This document shows, piece by piece, positions 18,604-27,825 of a DNA stretch of 54,461 nt (position 1 is the stretch's first letter; each line of letters starts with the position of its first letter). A program made the translations under genes and the position numbers. Below the pieces are notes generated by a model. It saw only the letters and a program-made list of their open reading frames with translations. It did no database searches and had not been told where the DNA came from. Source of the stretch: Scytonema tolypothrichoides VB-61278 (lineage in GTDB: Bacteria > Cyanobacteriota > Cyanobacteriia > Cyanobacteriales > Nostocaceae); contig NZ_JXCA02000001.1 of NCBI RefSeq assembly GCF_000828085.3, positions 970,430 through 1,024,890 of the forward strand, written 5' to 3'.

Positions 18604-20259
18604 ATGCAGTTTCAACTTGGCAAAAATTGGCGTAAAGCATCTTGGGTACAAAAATTACTCTGTCCTTTGATGCTTGTTTTGGGATGGGGTATGGGAATGC
18701 CTTCCACAATAGCCGCCCAAACAGTTACCATCCGTTTAGGTCCATTTCAGCAGTCAGTGGCGATCGCAGATTTAGAAAAGTTTGCCAAAACCGGGAAATT
18801 ACCAGAAGGACTGGAACTTTTATCACCCGTACTAAACTCGCAAGTGCGCGAATTGCTAACTAAGCGGTTGGAAGTTAATCCTGCTGTTGCAGACAGATTT
18901 ATTGATAACTTGGTGCGATCGCCCGGAGGTAGACAGTTCATTTCATCCGTGGGCGGAGTCATACCAGGCAGTACAGCAGAAAGTATCAAAGCCACCCTGA
19001 ATTTCGCACTCCGACAAGCAAACGGTTTTAACGCATTAAGTTTCTTACGAGCTTACCCAGGAGAGAATGTTACCGTAGACGCTACGAAAGCTGTCGGTTT
19101 GGCAGTTGAGTTTAATCCAAATAATTTACAGAGTCAAGCTTTTGGTTTGTTGCTTGAGAGAGAATTATCTACTGAAAGTACCATACCATTCAAAGCAGCA
19201 TTCGACCCAGCAGCACTCGGGAATCAAACAGTACAGCAGCAGACAATTGTCCTGAATGACCGACAGCGCAACCGTATGATTCCTGTAGATATTTATTCAA
19301 GTCAAGATTCAAGTCAGGGAAACACCGAAAACCCACTCGTTGTCCTCTCCCACGGTTTCGGATCCAACCGGAGATTCTTGAGTTATTTAGCGCGTCATTT
19401 AGCTTCTCATGGCGTAACTGTTGCTGCTGTTGAACATCCTGGAAGCAACGTTGATGCTGTTGGTAAAGCTTCAGATACACAGAATTTGGGACGGCTGCTA
19501 AGCGCTACAGAATTTATGGATCGACCAAAAGATATTAGCTTTGTGCTGGATGAGGTGGCGAAACTCAATACTCAACTTGGTCAACTTCAGGGTAAGTTAA
19601 ATACTGAAAAAGTCACTGTCATCGGTCACTCCTTGGGAGGTTATACCGCTTTGGCTTTGGTAGGGGGAGAAGTGAACTTGGAAGAGTTGCGTAAATTTTG
19701 TAAAGATTCTTTAAATATTGGTGAAGCACCTGGTGATTGGTTACAGTGTTCAGCGACTTCCTTGCGAGAGAGAAAACTGAAGTTACAAGATGAGCGAGTC
19801 AAGAGTGCGATCGCTCTTAACCCTCTGGTTGGAAACCTTTTTGGCAAAAAAGGTCTCACACGCGTCACCAAGCCAGTTTTAATCTTAACTGGAACAGAAG
19901 ACGCCCTCACCCCAGCGCTCAAACATCAAATAGAACCTTTTACCCAACTTAGAGGTGAGAAATATTTAGTCACAGCTATTGGTGGGACTCACTTGAGTAT
20001 TAGCGATCCAATATATCCAGAAAGTGCAGCGACGACTATTGTCAAAGAACGGCGAGGTGAAGAAGCTAAATCTCTCCATCAATTAACCAAAGGTGTCAGT
20101 TTGGCATTTATCAAGCAATTAACACCAGAAGCAAAAATTTACAAATCTTTTCTCACACCAGCTTACGCACAATCCCTCTCTACATCCCAGCTACCATTGC
20201 GTCTTACTTCCGATTTACCAGCAAGTATCAAACGGTGGCTGGAGCCTAGTGAACAGTGA
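18604..20259 (+). CDS. secreted alpha/beta hydrolase with N-terminal DUF1400
   Basis: A signal peptide (about 1-39, ending TIAAQT) is followed by the cyanobacterial DUF1400 domain (about 40-150). An alpha/beta-hydrolase domain comes next: the oxyanion region VVLSHGFGSNRRFL, the nucleophile elbow VIGHSLGGYTAL, a likely acid in LTGTEDALTPA, and the catalytic His in IGGTHLSIS. It probably hydrolyses esters or lipids in the periplasm. I chose ATG 18604, because the signal peptide starts cleanly there. A TTG at 18568 would prepend 12 residues. The stop codon merges directly into a tandem-repeat array. Confidence 0.88.
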   Translation: MQFQLGKNWRKASWVQKLLCPLMLVLGWGMGMPSTIAAQTVTIRLGPFQQSVAIADLEKFAKTGKLPEGLELLSPVLNSQVRELLTKRLEVNPAVADRFIDNLVRSPGGRQFISSVGGVIPGSTAESIKATLNFALRQANGFNALSFLRAYPGENVTVDATKAVGLAVEFNPNNLQSQAFGLLLERELSTESTIPFKAAFDPAALGNQTVQQQTIVLNDRQRNRMIPVDIYSSQDSSQGNTENPLVVLSHGFGSNRRFLSYLARHLASHGVTVAAVEHPGSNVDAVGKASDTQNLGRLLSATEFMDRPKDISFVLDEVAKLNTQLGQLQGKLNTEKVTVIGHSLGGYTALALVGGEVNLEELRKFCKDSLNIGEAPGDWLQCSATSLRERKLKLQDERVKSAIALNPLVGNLFGKKGLTRVTKPVLILTGTEDALTPALKHQIEPFTQLRGEKYLVTAIGGTHLSISDPIYPESAATTIVKERRGEEAKSLHQLTKGVSLAFIKQLTPEAKIYKSFLTPAYAQSLSTSQLPLRLTSDLPASIKRWLEPSEQ

Positions 20260-20560
20260 ACAGTGACCAGTGAACAGTGACCAGTGAACAGTGACCAGTG
20301 ACCAGTGAACAGTGAACAGTGACCAGTGAACAGTGAACAGTGACCAGTGACCAGTGAGTAAGCGTGCTGCAGGAGGGTTTCCCACGCCCGCTGCATCTGG
20401 CGTTAGCGGAGCGGAACCGGAGGTTCTCCCCGAAGGGTGACCAGTGACCAGTGAACAAGGGGTAGACGAGTCCGTTTCCTACCTGATAACTGATACGAGT
20501 GGTACTTGATACTGCGCTTCCTTGGTAACTGATAACTGATAACTGTTTACTGCTGAACAC
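20257..20560. repeat. heptamer tandem arrays and palindromic repeat
   Basis: From 20257 to about 20356 the 7-mers CAGTGAC and CAGTGAA alternate for about 14 units. A GC-rich palindromic repeat follows to about 20445, then a second block of GATAACT heptamers to 20545. Open frames here on the minus strand are only translations of the repeat. No gene is supported. Confidence 0.85.
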
Positions 20561-20574
20561 TATGCTTGCCAAGC

Positions 20575-20868
20575 TTATTTTTCGTCCTGCTCAAGGAGTT
20601 TGGAAAGTCTAGTTTTGATCTCTTGTACTTGCTTATCACCCTTAGGTAGCGTTAACAAACGAACTTCAATCTCTGCAATGTTGTCAATCCGAGTGGTCTT
20701 TTCCCAAATCCTTTTTTCTACGTCGGATTCTTGTTCGTAACGAAATGTTACGGTGTCATCACAAACATCTAAGATTTCCACATTCTTTAACCAGCCGTTA
20801 CTGCTTTTGACAAAAAGCCAAACATTCGACTGACCAATGAGTTCTCTGAGTTTACTCTCCATGCACAT
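20575..20868 (-). CDS. conserved hypothetical cyanobacterial protein
   Basis: A 97-residue soluble, charged protein with the core VWLFVKSSNGWLKNVEILDV followed by VTFRYEQESD and a Trp-Glu-Lys segment, then a helical C-terminus. The pattern resembles small cyanobacterial proteins annotated as DUF6679, but I am not certain of that family. Two adjacent ATG codons (20868 and 20862) could serve as start. It is divergent from glgA, with 248 bp between them. Confidence 0.6.
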   Translation of the reverse strand: MCMESKLRELIGQSNVWLFVKSSNGWLKNVEILDVCDDTVTFRYEQESDVEKRIWEKTTRIDNIAEIEVRLLTLPKGDKQVQEIKTRLSKLLEQDEK

Positions 20869-21116
20869 TAAATCTAAATTCTGGACTGCTTTAATACGCT
20901 TAACAATATTTGTAACCTAACTTAGGATATATTTTTGCATAAATTTCTACTTTTGAAAAGCTTTTGGTTAAAAAAATTTGGCAACAAATGATACAAATCG
21001 CCTAATTTTCTAAGATTTGTACCTAATGACGGGGTGAGTGACTTGCCAATGGATACATCTTTTGTGTCATCATCGAAAAGATAATAAAAATAAATTTTTA
21101 TTAAGCGAGGATAGAA

Positions 21117-22595
21117 ATGTACATAGTACAAATTGCCTCGGAGTGCGCTCCTGTCATCAAAGCTGGAGGTTTAGGCGATGTCGTTTACGGACTTAGCAGG
21201 GAACTAGAAAACCGGGGACATTGCGTTGAACTCATTTTGCCAAAGTATGATTGCATGCGTTATGACCACATTTGGGGACTCCATGACGCCTTTCTTAACT
21301 TGTGGGTACCCTGGTATGGCGGTGCAATTCACTGTTCAGTCTATTGTGGCTGGGTACACGGGCGGCTGTGTTTCTTTATTGAACCCCACTCTGAGGATAA
21401 TTTCTTCAATCGGGGCTGCTATTACGGCTGTAACGACGACAATATGCGCTTTGCGTTTTTCAGCAAAGCCGCTTTAGAATTTCTACTCCAGAGTAACAAG
21501 CGACCTGATATCATCCATTGCCATGACTGGCAGACAGGCTTAGTTCCTGTGATGCTGTATGAAATGTATAAATATCATGGAATGGAGTACCAACGAGTTT
21601 GCTACACCATTCATAACTTTAAGCATCAGGGGTTTGCTGGAGTTGATACTCTCTGGGCAACAGGTTTAAACCGAGAGTCTTACTACTTCCAGTATGATAA
21701 GCTCCAAGACAACTTCAATCCCTTTGCCCTGAACTTTATGAAAGGGGGCATTGTTTATTCCAATGCTGTGACGACAGTTTCACCACACCACGCTTGGGAA
21801 GCTCGTTACACTGATATTGGCTATGGATTAGGTCACACTTTGCATCTACACCAAGATAGATTTACTGGTGTACTCAACGGCATTGATTGTGATTTTTGGA
21901 ATCCTAAAACAGACCGCTATATTCCCTCTCACTACACTCAAGACAATTTTGAAGAAAAAGCTAAGAATAAAAAAGCTTTAAGAGAGCGGTTACTCTTGCA
22001 GGACGTTGATAAGCCAATTATTGCTTACATTGGTCGTTTAGATGAGCAAAAAGGTGTTCATCTTGTCCATCACACAATTTATTACGCCCTCCATAATGGA
22101 GCACAATTTGTGCTGTTGGGTTCAGCAACAGAGTCAAACATTAATAATCATTTCCGCCATGAGAAAGACTTTTTGAACAACAATCCTGATGTTCATTTAG
22201 AACTTGGCTTTAACGAAGAATTATCTCACCTCATTTATGCCGGGGCAGATATGATTATTGTCCCCAGCAATTATGAACCTTGTGGACTCACTCAAATGAT
22301 TGGCTTGAAGTACGGTACTGTGCCAATTGTTCGGGGAGTCGGTGGACTAGTCAACACTGTGTTTGACAAAGACTACGACCAAACCAAACCACCAGAAGAA
22401 CGCAATGGATTTGTGTTCTACCAGTCAGATTATCATGCCCTTGAATTTTCGTTGGAACGTGCTTTGAAGTTGTGGTACAACAATCCAGAAGAGTTCCGCA
22501 AACTTGCTCTTGCGGGTATGGAGTATGACTACTCTTGGAAGAATCCAGGAGAAGAATATGTGAAGATTTACGACCATATTCGACATAAATGGTAG
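21117..22595 (+). CDS. glgA: glycogen (starch) synthase, GlgA
   Basis: A 492-residue GT5 glycosyltransferase that extends alpha-1,4-glucan chains from ADP-glucose. The N-terminus has the substrate loop KAGGLGDVVYGLSREL at 15-30. The middle has IIHCHDWQTGL and TIHNFKHQGFAG. The C-terminal domain has AYIGRLDEQKGVHL, then VPSNYEPCGLTQ and KYGTVPIVRGVGGL, the conserved GT-B active-site region. Cyanobacteria often carry two GlgA forms; this one is closer to the GlgA2 type in my reading. A GAGG at 21107 gives a good ribosome-binding site for this ATG. Confidence 0.93.
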   Translation: MYIVQIASECAPVIKAGGLGDVVYGLSRELENRGHCVELILPKYDCMRYDHIWGLHDAFLNLWVPWYGGAIHCSVYCGWVHGRLCFFIEPHSEDNFFNRGCYYGCNDDNMRFAFFSKAALEFLLQSNKRPDIIHCHDWQTGLVPVMLYEMYKYHGMEYQRVCYTIHNFKHQGFAGVDTLWATGLNRESYYFQYDKLQDNFNPFALNFMKGGIVYSNAVTTVSPHHAWEARYTDIGYGLGHTLHLHQDRFTGVLNGIDCDFWNPKTDRYIPSHYTQDNFEEKAKNKKALRERLLLQDVDKPIIAYIGRLDEQKGVHLVHHTIYYALHNGAQFVLLGSATESNINNHFRHEKDFLNNNPDVHLELGFNEELSHLIYAGADMIIVPSNYEPCGLTQMIGLKYGTVPIVRGVGGLVNTVFDKDYDQTKPPEERNGFVFYQSDYHALEFSLERALKLWYNNPEEFRKLALAGMEYDYSWKNPGEEYVKIYDHIRHKW

Positions 22596-22672
22596 TGGCT
22601 TAGTCTGCTACTGCGACAAATGATATCAACTTGAACCATTAGGCAACGTTGATTCATTTGGGTGTATTACCG

Positions 22673-22693
22673 CCAGGGATGAAAAATCCCTGG
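22673..22693 (+). terminator. hairpin downstream of glgA
   Basis: CCAGGGAT and ATCCCTGG form a perfect 8-bp stem around GAAAA, 78 bp after the glgA stop. Only a weak T-rich tail follows, so intrinsic termination is possible but not certain. Confidence 0.45.
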
Positions 22694-22761
22694 TTCATTA
22701 TAGATAATGCTCTTTAGATAGGATGTAAATGAATAGATAGGTTGATTCTATAGAAAAACGA

Positions 22762-22860
22762 ATGGCACCTTACTCTTTAAATTTACCAACTCAACTGCAA
22801 CAAGAAGCAGAAAAATATGCTGTAAGCCTTGGTATTTCGCTTGATCATATCGTACATTAA
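22762..22860 (+). pseudogene. truncated antitoxin-like reading frame
   Basis: A frame of 32 residues starts MAPYSLNLPTQLQQEAEKYA and continues VSLGISLDHIVH before a stop. The opening closely resembles the N-termini of small cyanobacterial antitoxin or CopG/HicB-type proteins, which continue for another 30-60 residues. I read it as a broken or decayed gene. The Uma2-family gene that follows at 22982 is a separate family. Confidence 0.45.
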
Positions 22861-22933
22861 AGGGTTCCGTGACCCCTACGTCTATACGTAGTATCAGTTT
22901 GAGTTGAGATTGAAATTCCCAACTCAAACTGTC

Positions 22934-22976
22934 TTTAATTTTGAACTTTGAATTTTGAATTTTGAATTTTGAATTG
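22934..22976. repeat. (TTTTGAA)n heptamer array
   Basis: Four to five tandem copies of TTTTGAA lie directly upstream of the Uma2-family gene, leaving only a few bases before its ATG. Confidence 0.75.
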
Positions 22977-22981
22977 TTAAT

Positions 22982-23545
22982 ATGGTTGCTTCACCTGAAA
23001 TTTATATCACCCCCGACGAATACCTCCAAATGGAGGAACACAGCGACATCAAACATGAATACATCGACGGCTACATCTACGCAATGGCTGGAGCGCTTGA
23101 CTCCCATGTTACTATTGCGGGTAACCTGTTTGCTCTCCTGCGTAATCATGTACGTGGCTCAGGCTGTCGTGTTTACATCGCCGATATGAAAGCACGTATC
23201 GAATCTATAAATCGATATTACTATCCTGATGTAATGGTGACTTGCGACCAACGAGATCAAGAAACTCCTGCGTATAAAAAATTTCCCTGTTTAATTGTCG
23301 AAGTTTTATCTGACTCTGCTGAAGCTTTTGACCGAGGAGACAAATTCGCCGATTACCAAACTTTAGAAAGTCTCCAAGAGTATGTTTTAATTAACACCAA
23401 ACGTCAGCGAGTCGAGTGTTTCCGCCGTAATGATGAAGGGTTATGGGTTTTGCAATCATACACAGCAGAAAATCAATCATTTCGACTACACAGTGTTAAG
23501 TTTGAAGGAGCGATCGCGGAGCTTTACGAAGATGTCGTTTTCTAG
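22982..23545 (+). CDS. Uma2 family (DUF820) restriction-endonuclease-fold protein
   Basis: A 187-residue protein with the family pattern: ITPDEYLQMEEHSDIKHEYI at the start, then a nuclease core RYYYPDVMVTC with the catalytic Asp, and LIVEVLSDSAEAFDRGDK with the Glu and Lys of a PD-(D/E)XK site. The end is QEYVLINTKRQRVECFRR. Uma2 genes are greatly multiplied in cyanobacteria and their substrate is unknown; they are often carried by mobile DNA. The ATG is preceded by a tandem repeat rather than a Shine-Dalgarno sequence. Confidence 0.92.
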   Translation: MVASPEIYITPDEYLQMEEHSDIKHEYIDGYIYAMAGALDSHVTIAGNLFALLRNHVRGSGCRVYIADMKARIESINRYYYPDVMVTCDQRDQETPAYKKFPCLIVEVLSDSAEAFDRGDKFADYQTLESLQEYVLINTKRQRVECFRRNDEGLWVLQSYTAENQSFRLHSVKFEGAIAELYEDVVF

Positions 23546-23624
23546 TAGTAATTCCTAAAAAATATCGCAATCCTATATGATTTGTTAAATTTATTTTTTG
23601 AACCGCAGAGGACGCACAGAAGAG

Positions 23625-23780
23625 GACACTTCCCTTCGGGTATGACCTCCGGTCACGCTGCGCTTTAGCCCTTTGGGCGTGCGCAAAGCGCATACGCAGT
23701 CGCCTCTGTCGGGAAAGCCCTCATTCGCGGTGTCTCACCGTGCGGGGGTTCGCCCCCGTTGAGGAAAGTGTCCGTCGCAG
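23625..23780. repeat. large GC-rich palindromic repeat
   Basis: Nested inverted motifs of the same style as at 4211-4310 fill most of the gap 23546-23873 (for example TTTGGGCGTGCGCAAAGCGC). No coding sequence is supported here. Confidence 0.65.
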
Positions 23781-23873
23781 AGGAAAGAGAAAGCAGAGAT
23801 TTTCACGATTCAACTAAGATTGCTATAGATTGTTAAATTGTATGAAGCTCTTTGAATTTATATCTAGATCCTA

Positions 23874-24851
23874 TTAATAGACTTCAGGATTGACACAATT
23901 AGGTAATCGTTCTCCTTTCAACCCAGCAATGAGATTAACGATCGCCATATTTGCCATTTTCTCTCTTGTTTGACGGCTAGCACTACCAATATGAGGTGTA
24001 ATAATCAAGTTATCTAAGCTTAGTAAAGGACTATCTGTTGGTATCGGTTCTGGATCGGTGACATCTATAGCAGCACCTGCAATTTCACCATTCGCAAGCG
24101 CTTGGTATAATGCTTCTTGGTCTACAATTGCTCCCCGCGCTGTGTTGATGAGAATGGCAGATTGCTTCATCAATTTAAACTGGCGATCACTAAAAAGATG
24201 ATAAGTCTCATCCAACAATGGTGTATGAATAGTCACAAAATCTGCCTCTTGCAACAGATGTTCAAACGCCGTAAACTCCACACCTAAATCTCTTTCTAAC
24301 TCCTGGTCACATCTATTTTTGCTGGTATAAAAAACTTTCATATCAAACCCTTTGGCACGACGAGCGATCGCCTGACCAATACGCCCAAAACCAACAATCC
24401 CTAAAGTTGCACCTGTGATATTTGGTCCCAATAACAAATTTGGTTCCCACGTCCGCCACTCACCCCCACGAACAAATCGGTCTGCTTCTACCACTCGTCG
24501 TGCAGCCGCCATTAATAATGCCCAAGTCAAGTCAGCAGTCGCATCTGTTAACACACCAGGCGTATGACCAACTGGTATCTTCCGTGCAGTCGCTACAGGA
24601 ATATCAATATTGTCGTATCCAACTGCCATTTGGCTAATAACTTTAAAAGAGGTTCCGGCTGCTTCTATCAGTTGCTGATCAATCTGGTCTGTCAGCAAGC
24701 ACAGCAAACCATCAATTGTTTTGACTTTTTTTAGTAAAACTGTATACGGAGGCGGTTGGCGTTCTTCCCAGACTTCAATGGTAGCAATCTGTTGCAGTTG
24801 GTCTAATTTGGTAGTGAGGTGGCGAGTGATGAAGACTTGGGGTTTGGGCAT
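23874..24851 (-). CDS. D-2-hydroxyacid dehydrogenase (glyoxylate/hydroxypyruvate reductase type)
   Basis: A 325-residue NAD(P)-dependent enzyme. The nucleotide loop is LGIVGFGRIGQAIARRA. The catalytic Arg is in INTARGAIVDQEAL, the Glu follows in DVTDPEPIP, and the His is in ITPHIGSASRQTREKMA. The N-terminal part has the substrate-side ISQMAVGYDNIDI. It resembles glycerate dehydrogenases that reduce glyoxylate or hydroxypyruvate, a photorespiratory role that is inferred. Part of this gene (about 24570-24660) is duplicated as a fragment at 27624-27710. Confidence 0.9.
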   Translation of the reverse strand: MPKPQVFITRHLTTKLDQLQQIATIEVWEERQPPPYTVLLKKVKTIDGLLCLLTDQIDQQLIEAAGTSFKVISQMAVGYDNIDIPVATARKIPVGHTPGVLTDATADLTWALLMAAARRVVEADRFVRGGEWRTWEPNLLLGPNITGATLGIVGFGRIGQAIARRAKGFDMKVFYTSKNRCDQELERDLGVEFTAFEHLLQEADFVTIHTPLLDETYHLFSDRQFKLMKQSAILINTARGAIVDQEALYQALANGEIAGAAIDVTDPEPIPTDSPLLSLDNLIITPHIGSASRQTREKMANMAIVNLIAGLKGERLPNCVNPEVY

Positions 24852-25074
24852 GGTTGAGGGTTTGTTGGGTTTCGCTTACGCTCAATTTAAGCTACTAGCT
24901 GCGACAAATGATGTCAACTTATACCGTTTCACTTTAAGGTTAGAACATGGTGGGCAGCTCTTGAGCAGGCAGCACCCGAATAGGGGGAAAAAATTAGAAA
25001 CCCATCAAAAGTTACCCCAACTTTGGTATTCTTACGAATTAGAGAATGCAAAAATTGTCTGGAAAAATTAGATT

Positions 25075-26535
25075 ATGTCACAGGAACCCATTTTTGATAG
25101 CATAACAGGCAAATCTAACTTAGTTTCGTTTAAGTTAGAAGACATTCGACTTCAAGTGGAGAATAACGAAGTTGCTGATGTTACAGTTAACTTGGATTAT
25201 ATCGATGGACTGAACCCAAGTGAATTAAAAAATGTCGTACCCATTGCTAATAATATCAAAGATTACCTGACTAATTATCCAAATAATCCCAATGACTTAT
25301 TTGAAGTCATCAATCGCAATCTCACTAAGGAATTACTAACTGATGACAATCTAGGGCTTTCTAAAGTATTGGACTCATTGAGTGTTAATTTGGATGTGTC
25401 ACCAAAAGTTATTCCTTTCCAATTTGATAATACAAACACTCGTACCTCAGATGGAGACATTAACGATATTGTCTCGTTTCAGTTAAAAAATATCCAGCTT
25501 GATGTTACGAATAAAGAGAATGCAAATGTCACCATCACTCTTGATTATATTGATGGAGTAGACCCTAGTAACTTTAAAGAAGTCGGAGTCATAGCTGATA
25601 AAGTCAAAGATTATCTAACGAATTACCCAAATCATCCCAATGACTTGTTTGAAGTCATCAATCGCAATCTCACCGAGAAACTGCTAAGTGATTCCAATCT
25701 AGGGCTTTCTGAGGTGCTAGACTCTTTAAGTGTGAATCTTGACGTCGCACCAGCCATTATTCCTTTCCAATTTGACAACACAAATACTCGTACCCCAAAT
25801 GGCTACATAAACGATACTGTTTCATTTCATTTAGAAGACGTTACATCTCCAATTGATGGTGGTATAGTTGCCGATGTCACTGTTAATTTGGATTATGTTG
25901 ATGGAATTGACTCAAGTTTATTAAAAGATGTCATACCCATCGGTAATTATATTAAAGATTTCTTGGCAAATTATCCAGTAGAAGCAGGCTTGTATGAAGT
26001 CCTCAATCGCGACCTTACCCAAGGATTACTAAATGATAGCACTATAGGGCTATCTGGGGTATTGGACTCATTAAGTGTTAACCTGGATGTGTCACCAAAA
26101 ATTATTCCTTTCCAATTTGACACCACAATTACCCGCACACCCAATGGTAATATTAACGATATTGTCTCATTTCAATTAGAAGATATTTTACTTCCTATTG
26201 ATGGTGCTAGTGTTGCTGATGTCGCCGTCAACTTGGATTTTATCGATGGAATTGACCCAAGCGCCTTCAAAGATGTCATCCCCCTTGGTAATTTCATTGA
26301 AGATTATCTCACAAATTATTCTAATCCCAATGACTCTTTTGAAGTCGTAAACAACAATTTAGGCAATGCATTGCTAACTAATTCTAATCTAGGACTTTCC
26401 GAGGTGCTAGACTCACTAACTGTTACGTTAGGTGCATCACCAGGTGTTATTCCTTTTCAATTTGACAATACTGTCACCCTTACCCCAATTAGGACTACAA
26501 TCTTTGGAGTCAGCGAATTTACTACGGTTTTGTGA
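25075..26535 (+). CDS. four-repeat protein of unknown function
   Basis: A 486-residue acidic protein made almost entirely of four tandem units of 115-116 residues, starting near residues 17, 133, 249 and 364. Each unit holds VSFQLEDI, a V-rich strand with LDYIDGxDPS, a KDYLTNYPNxPNDLFEV segment, LLxDxNLGLSEVLDSLSVNL and IPFQFDNTxTRTPNG. It contains no Cys and no Trp, and no classical signal peptide. I do not recognise the family. The alternating strand pattern suggests a repeated beta-rich fold, perhaps extracellular. The units are also similar at DNA level, so the array grew by internal duplication. A transposase remnant lies just downstream. Confidence 0.85.
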   Translation: MSQEPIFDSITGKSNLVSFKLEDIRLQVENNEVADVTVNLDYIDGLNPSELKNVVPIANNIKDYLTNYPNNPNDLFEVINRNLTKELLTDDNLGLSKVLDSLSVNLDVSPKVIPFQFDNTNTRTSDGDINDIVSFQLKNIQLDVTNKENANVTITLDYIDGVDPSNFKEVGVIADKVKDYLTNYPNHPNDLFEVINRNLTEKLLSDSNLGLSEVLDSLSVNLDVAPAIIPFQFDNTNTRTPNGYINDTVSFHLEDVTSPIDGGIVADVTVNLDYVDGIDSSLLKDVIPIGNYIKDFLANYPVEAGLYEVLNRDLTQGLLNDSTIGLSGVLDSLSVNLDVSPKIIPFQFDTTITRTPNGNINDIVSFQLEDILLPIDGASVADVAVNLDFIDGIDPSAFKDVIPLGNFIEDYLTNYSNPNDSFEVVNNNLGNALLTNSNLGLSEVLDSLTVTLGASPGVIPFQFDNTVTLTPIRTTIFGVSEFTTVL

Positions 26536-26573
26536 TATCGACGGTACTGTCTAGGTTAGGGCGTGTTTTCAAA

Positions 26574-26670
26574 CTACAACCATAACAAAATGCAGGCGAG
26601 CGCAATCATGGCTGTATAATTTGCAGCCAGCTTTTCATATCGAGTAGCGAGGGAGCATCCCAATTTTGCA
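26574..26670 (-). pseudogene. C-terminal remnant of an IS5/IS4-type transposase
   Basis: Minus-strand translation gives FAKLGCSLATRYEKLAANYT followed by AMIALACILLWL and a stop. This is the characteristic tail of DDE transposases of the IS5 group. The frame upstream is not transposase-like, so only the last ~32 codons remain. Confidence 0.6.
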
Positions 26671-26779
26671 AAAATAAAAGAAGAAATATTAACCCAAGTT
26701 GCTAGTTAATCCGCAACTTGGGTTATTAGCAGTATTTTGAAGGCATAGAAAACTTTCTTTCTATCTCGTTCTGTTGACA

Positions 26780-27445
26780 CTAATTCAATTCTTTGTCCAT
26801 CAAGATCGTTCCTGAATGTCCCTCAATTGAGCCAAAAATCGGCATATTGTGGTAAGTGTACTGTTTGTATAGAATTTCGTGACGAGCGACAAAACCACAG
26901 TTTCTAAAAACCTGCTGGGAAATTGAATTTGCTGCTTCCGCAAAAGCAATTTGATAACCTGCATTTGCTGCATTTTCAACGCAAATTTTTACTAAATTCT
27001 GAGCAATTTTTTCTCCTCTGTATTCTGGTGCTACTGCTAACATATGAAGATGCAAATACTCACCTTTGTCAATCCGCTTACCCAGCATATACTGTGTTTG
27101 TAGTTGCTCGAAAAGCTGCATAATTGGCTGAAACTTGTCGTCTTCATTAAGCTTCTCAATTTTGAGAGATGAATCTGCAACAAAGTCACCAGCAATCAAT
27201 ACACCAACCACCTCGTGATTTTGATGTTCTCTAGCAATAATTGTCAGTCCTTGCTCGGCTACTGCTGCACATAACTGGAGAACATAATGTGCGAATTCTG
27301 TAATAGAAAACTTCTGAACTACTGCCATTGGATCGGAATGGATAAATGACTGGGCAACCATTGTTGCCGTTGCATCGAGCGATTCCATTTCAAAAATTTC
27401 GTATTGTAGGCGTTCAGTTTTACGCAAACACTTAGTTGTTTTCAT
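26780..27445 (-). CDS. GNAT family N-acetyltransferase
   Basis: A 221-residue protein. The acetyl-CoA-binding region is LHMLAVAPEYRGEKIAQNLV near residues 129-148, followed by NCGFVARHEILYKQY. These mark the GNAT fold. The N-terminal half has a helix-rich segment and an EHQNHEVVGVLIAGDF strand pair. The substrate is unknown; small amines, amino acids and proteins are all possible. It stands alone between remnants of other genes. Confidence 0.85.
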   Translation of the reverse strand: MKTTKCLRKTERLQYEIFEMESLDATATMVAQSFIHSDPMAVVQKFSITEFAHYVLQLCAAVAEQGLTIIAREHQNHEVVGVLIAGDFVADSSLKIEKLNEDDKFQPIMQLFEQLQTQYMLGKRIDKGEYLHLHMLAVAPEYRGEKIAQNLVKICVENAANAGYQIAFAEAANSISQQVFRNCGFVARHEILYKQYTYHNMPIFGSIEGHSGTILMDKELN

Positions 27446-27623
27446 CTGTTGATCTAAAAACCTTCGGGAGTATGGAAACCTTGTGGCTTTATTTTAACCC
27501 CACAAAATCGCTTTGTTCGCTTTTGGATACTACCCTTTCACTACTTACCCATCCGTAAATAGCTTTATTAATACCAGCAATTGTTGCTCAGCAAAGTTAT
27601 TGCACTGCCCAAAGAGCGATCGC

Positions 27624-27710
27624 CGTTGGTATTTTCCGTACAGTTGCCGCAGGAATATCAATATTGTCGTATCCAACTGCCATTTGGCTAATAACTTTAA
27701 AAGAGGTTTT
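27624..27710 (-). pseudogene. fragment of a D-2-hydroxyacid dehydrogenase gene
   Basis: About 85 bp match 24571-24656 of the intact dehydrogenase gene in the same orientation. A run of nearly 60 bp is identical (including ATATTGTCGTATCCAACTGC). Both flanks are unrelated. The piece is a recent partial copy with no coding capacity. The rest of the gap 27446-27825 shows a GCCCAAAGAGCGATCGCC motif shared with 28787-28803 and no gene. Confidence 0.75.
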
Positions 27711-27825
27711 GGCTCTGCCTTCTGCCTTGCTATTGTGCATTAAAAATGCACAACAGCTTATTTCCAGTCACAGTCATTATCTGTCCACTTAACTTGAATG
27801 CTGCTGATACGGAGGCAAGCGACTA

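Noticed and set aside
20163-20572. Two long minus-strand frames (77 and 108 codons)
   Set aside because: They translate heptamer tandem arrays (repeating SLFTGHC-type peptides), and the first overlaps the end of the hydrolase gene.
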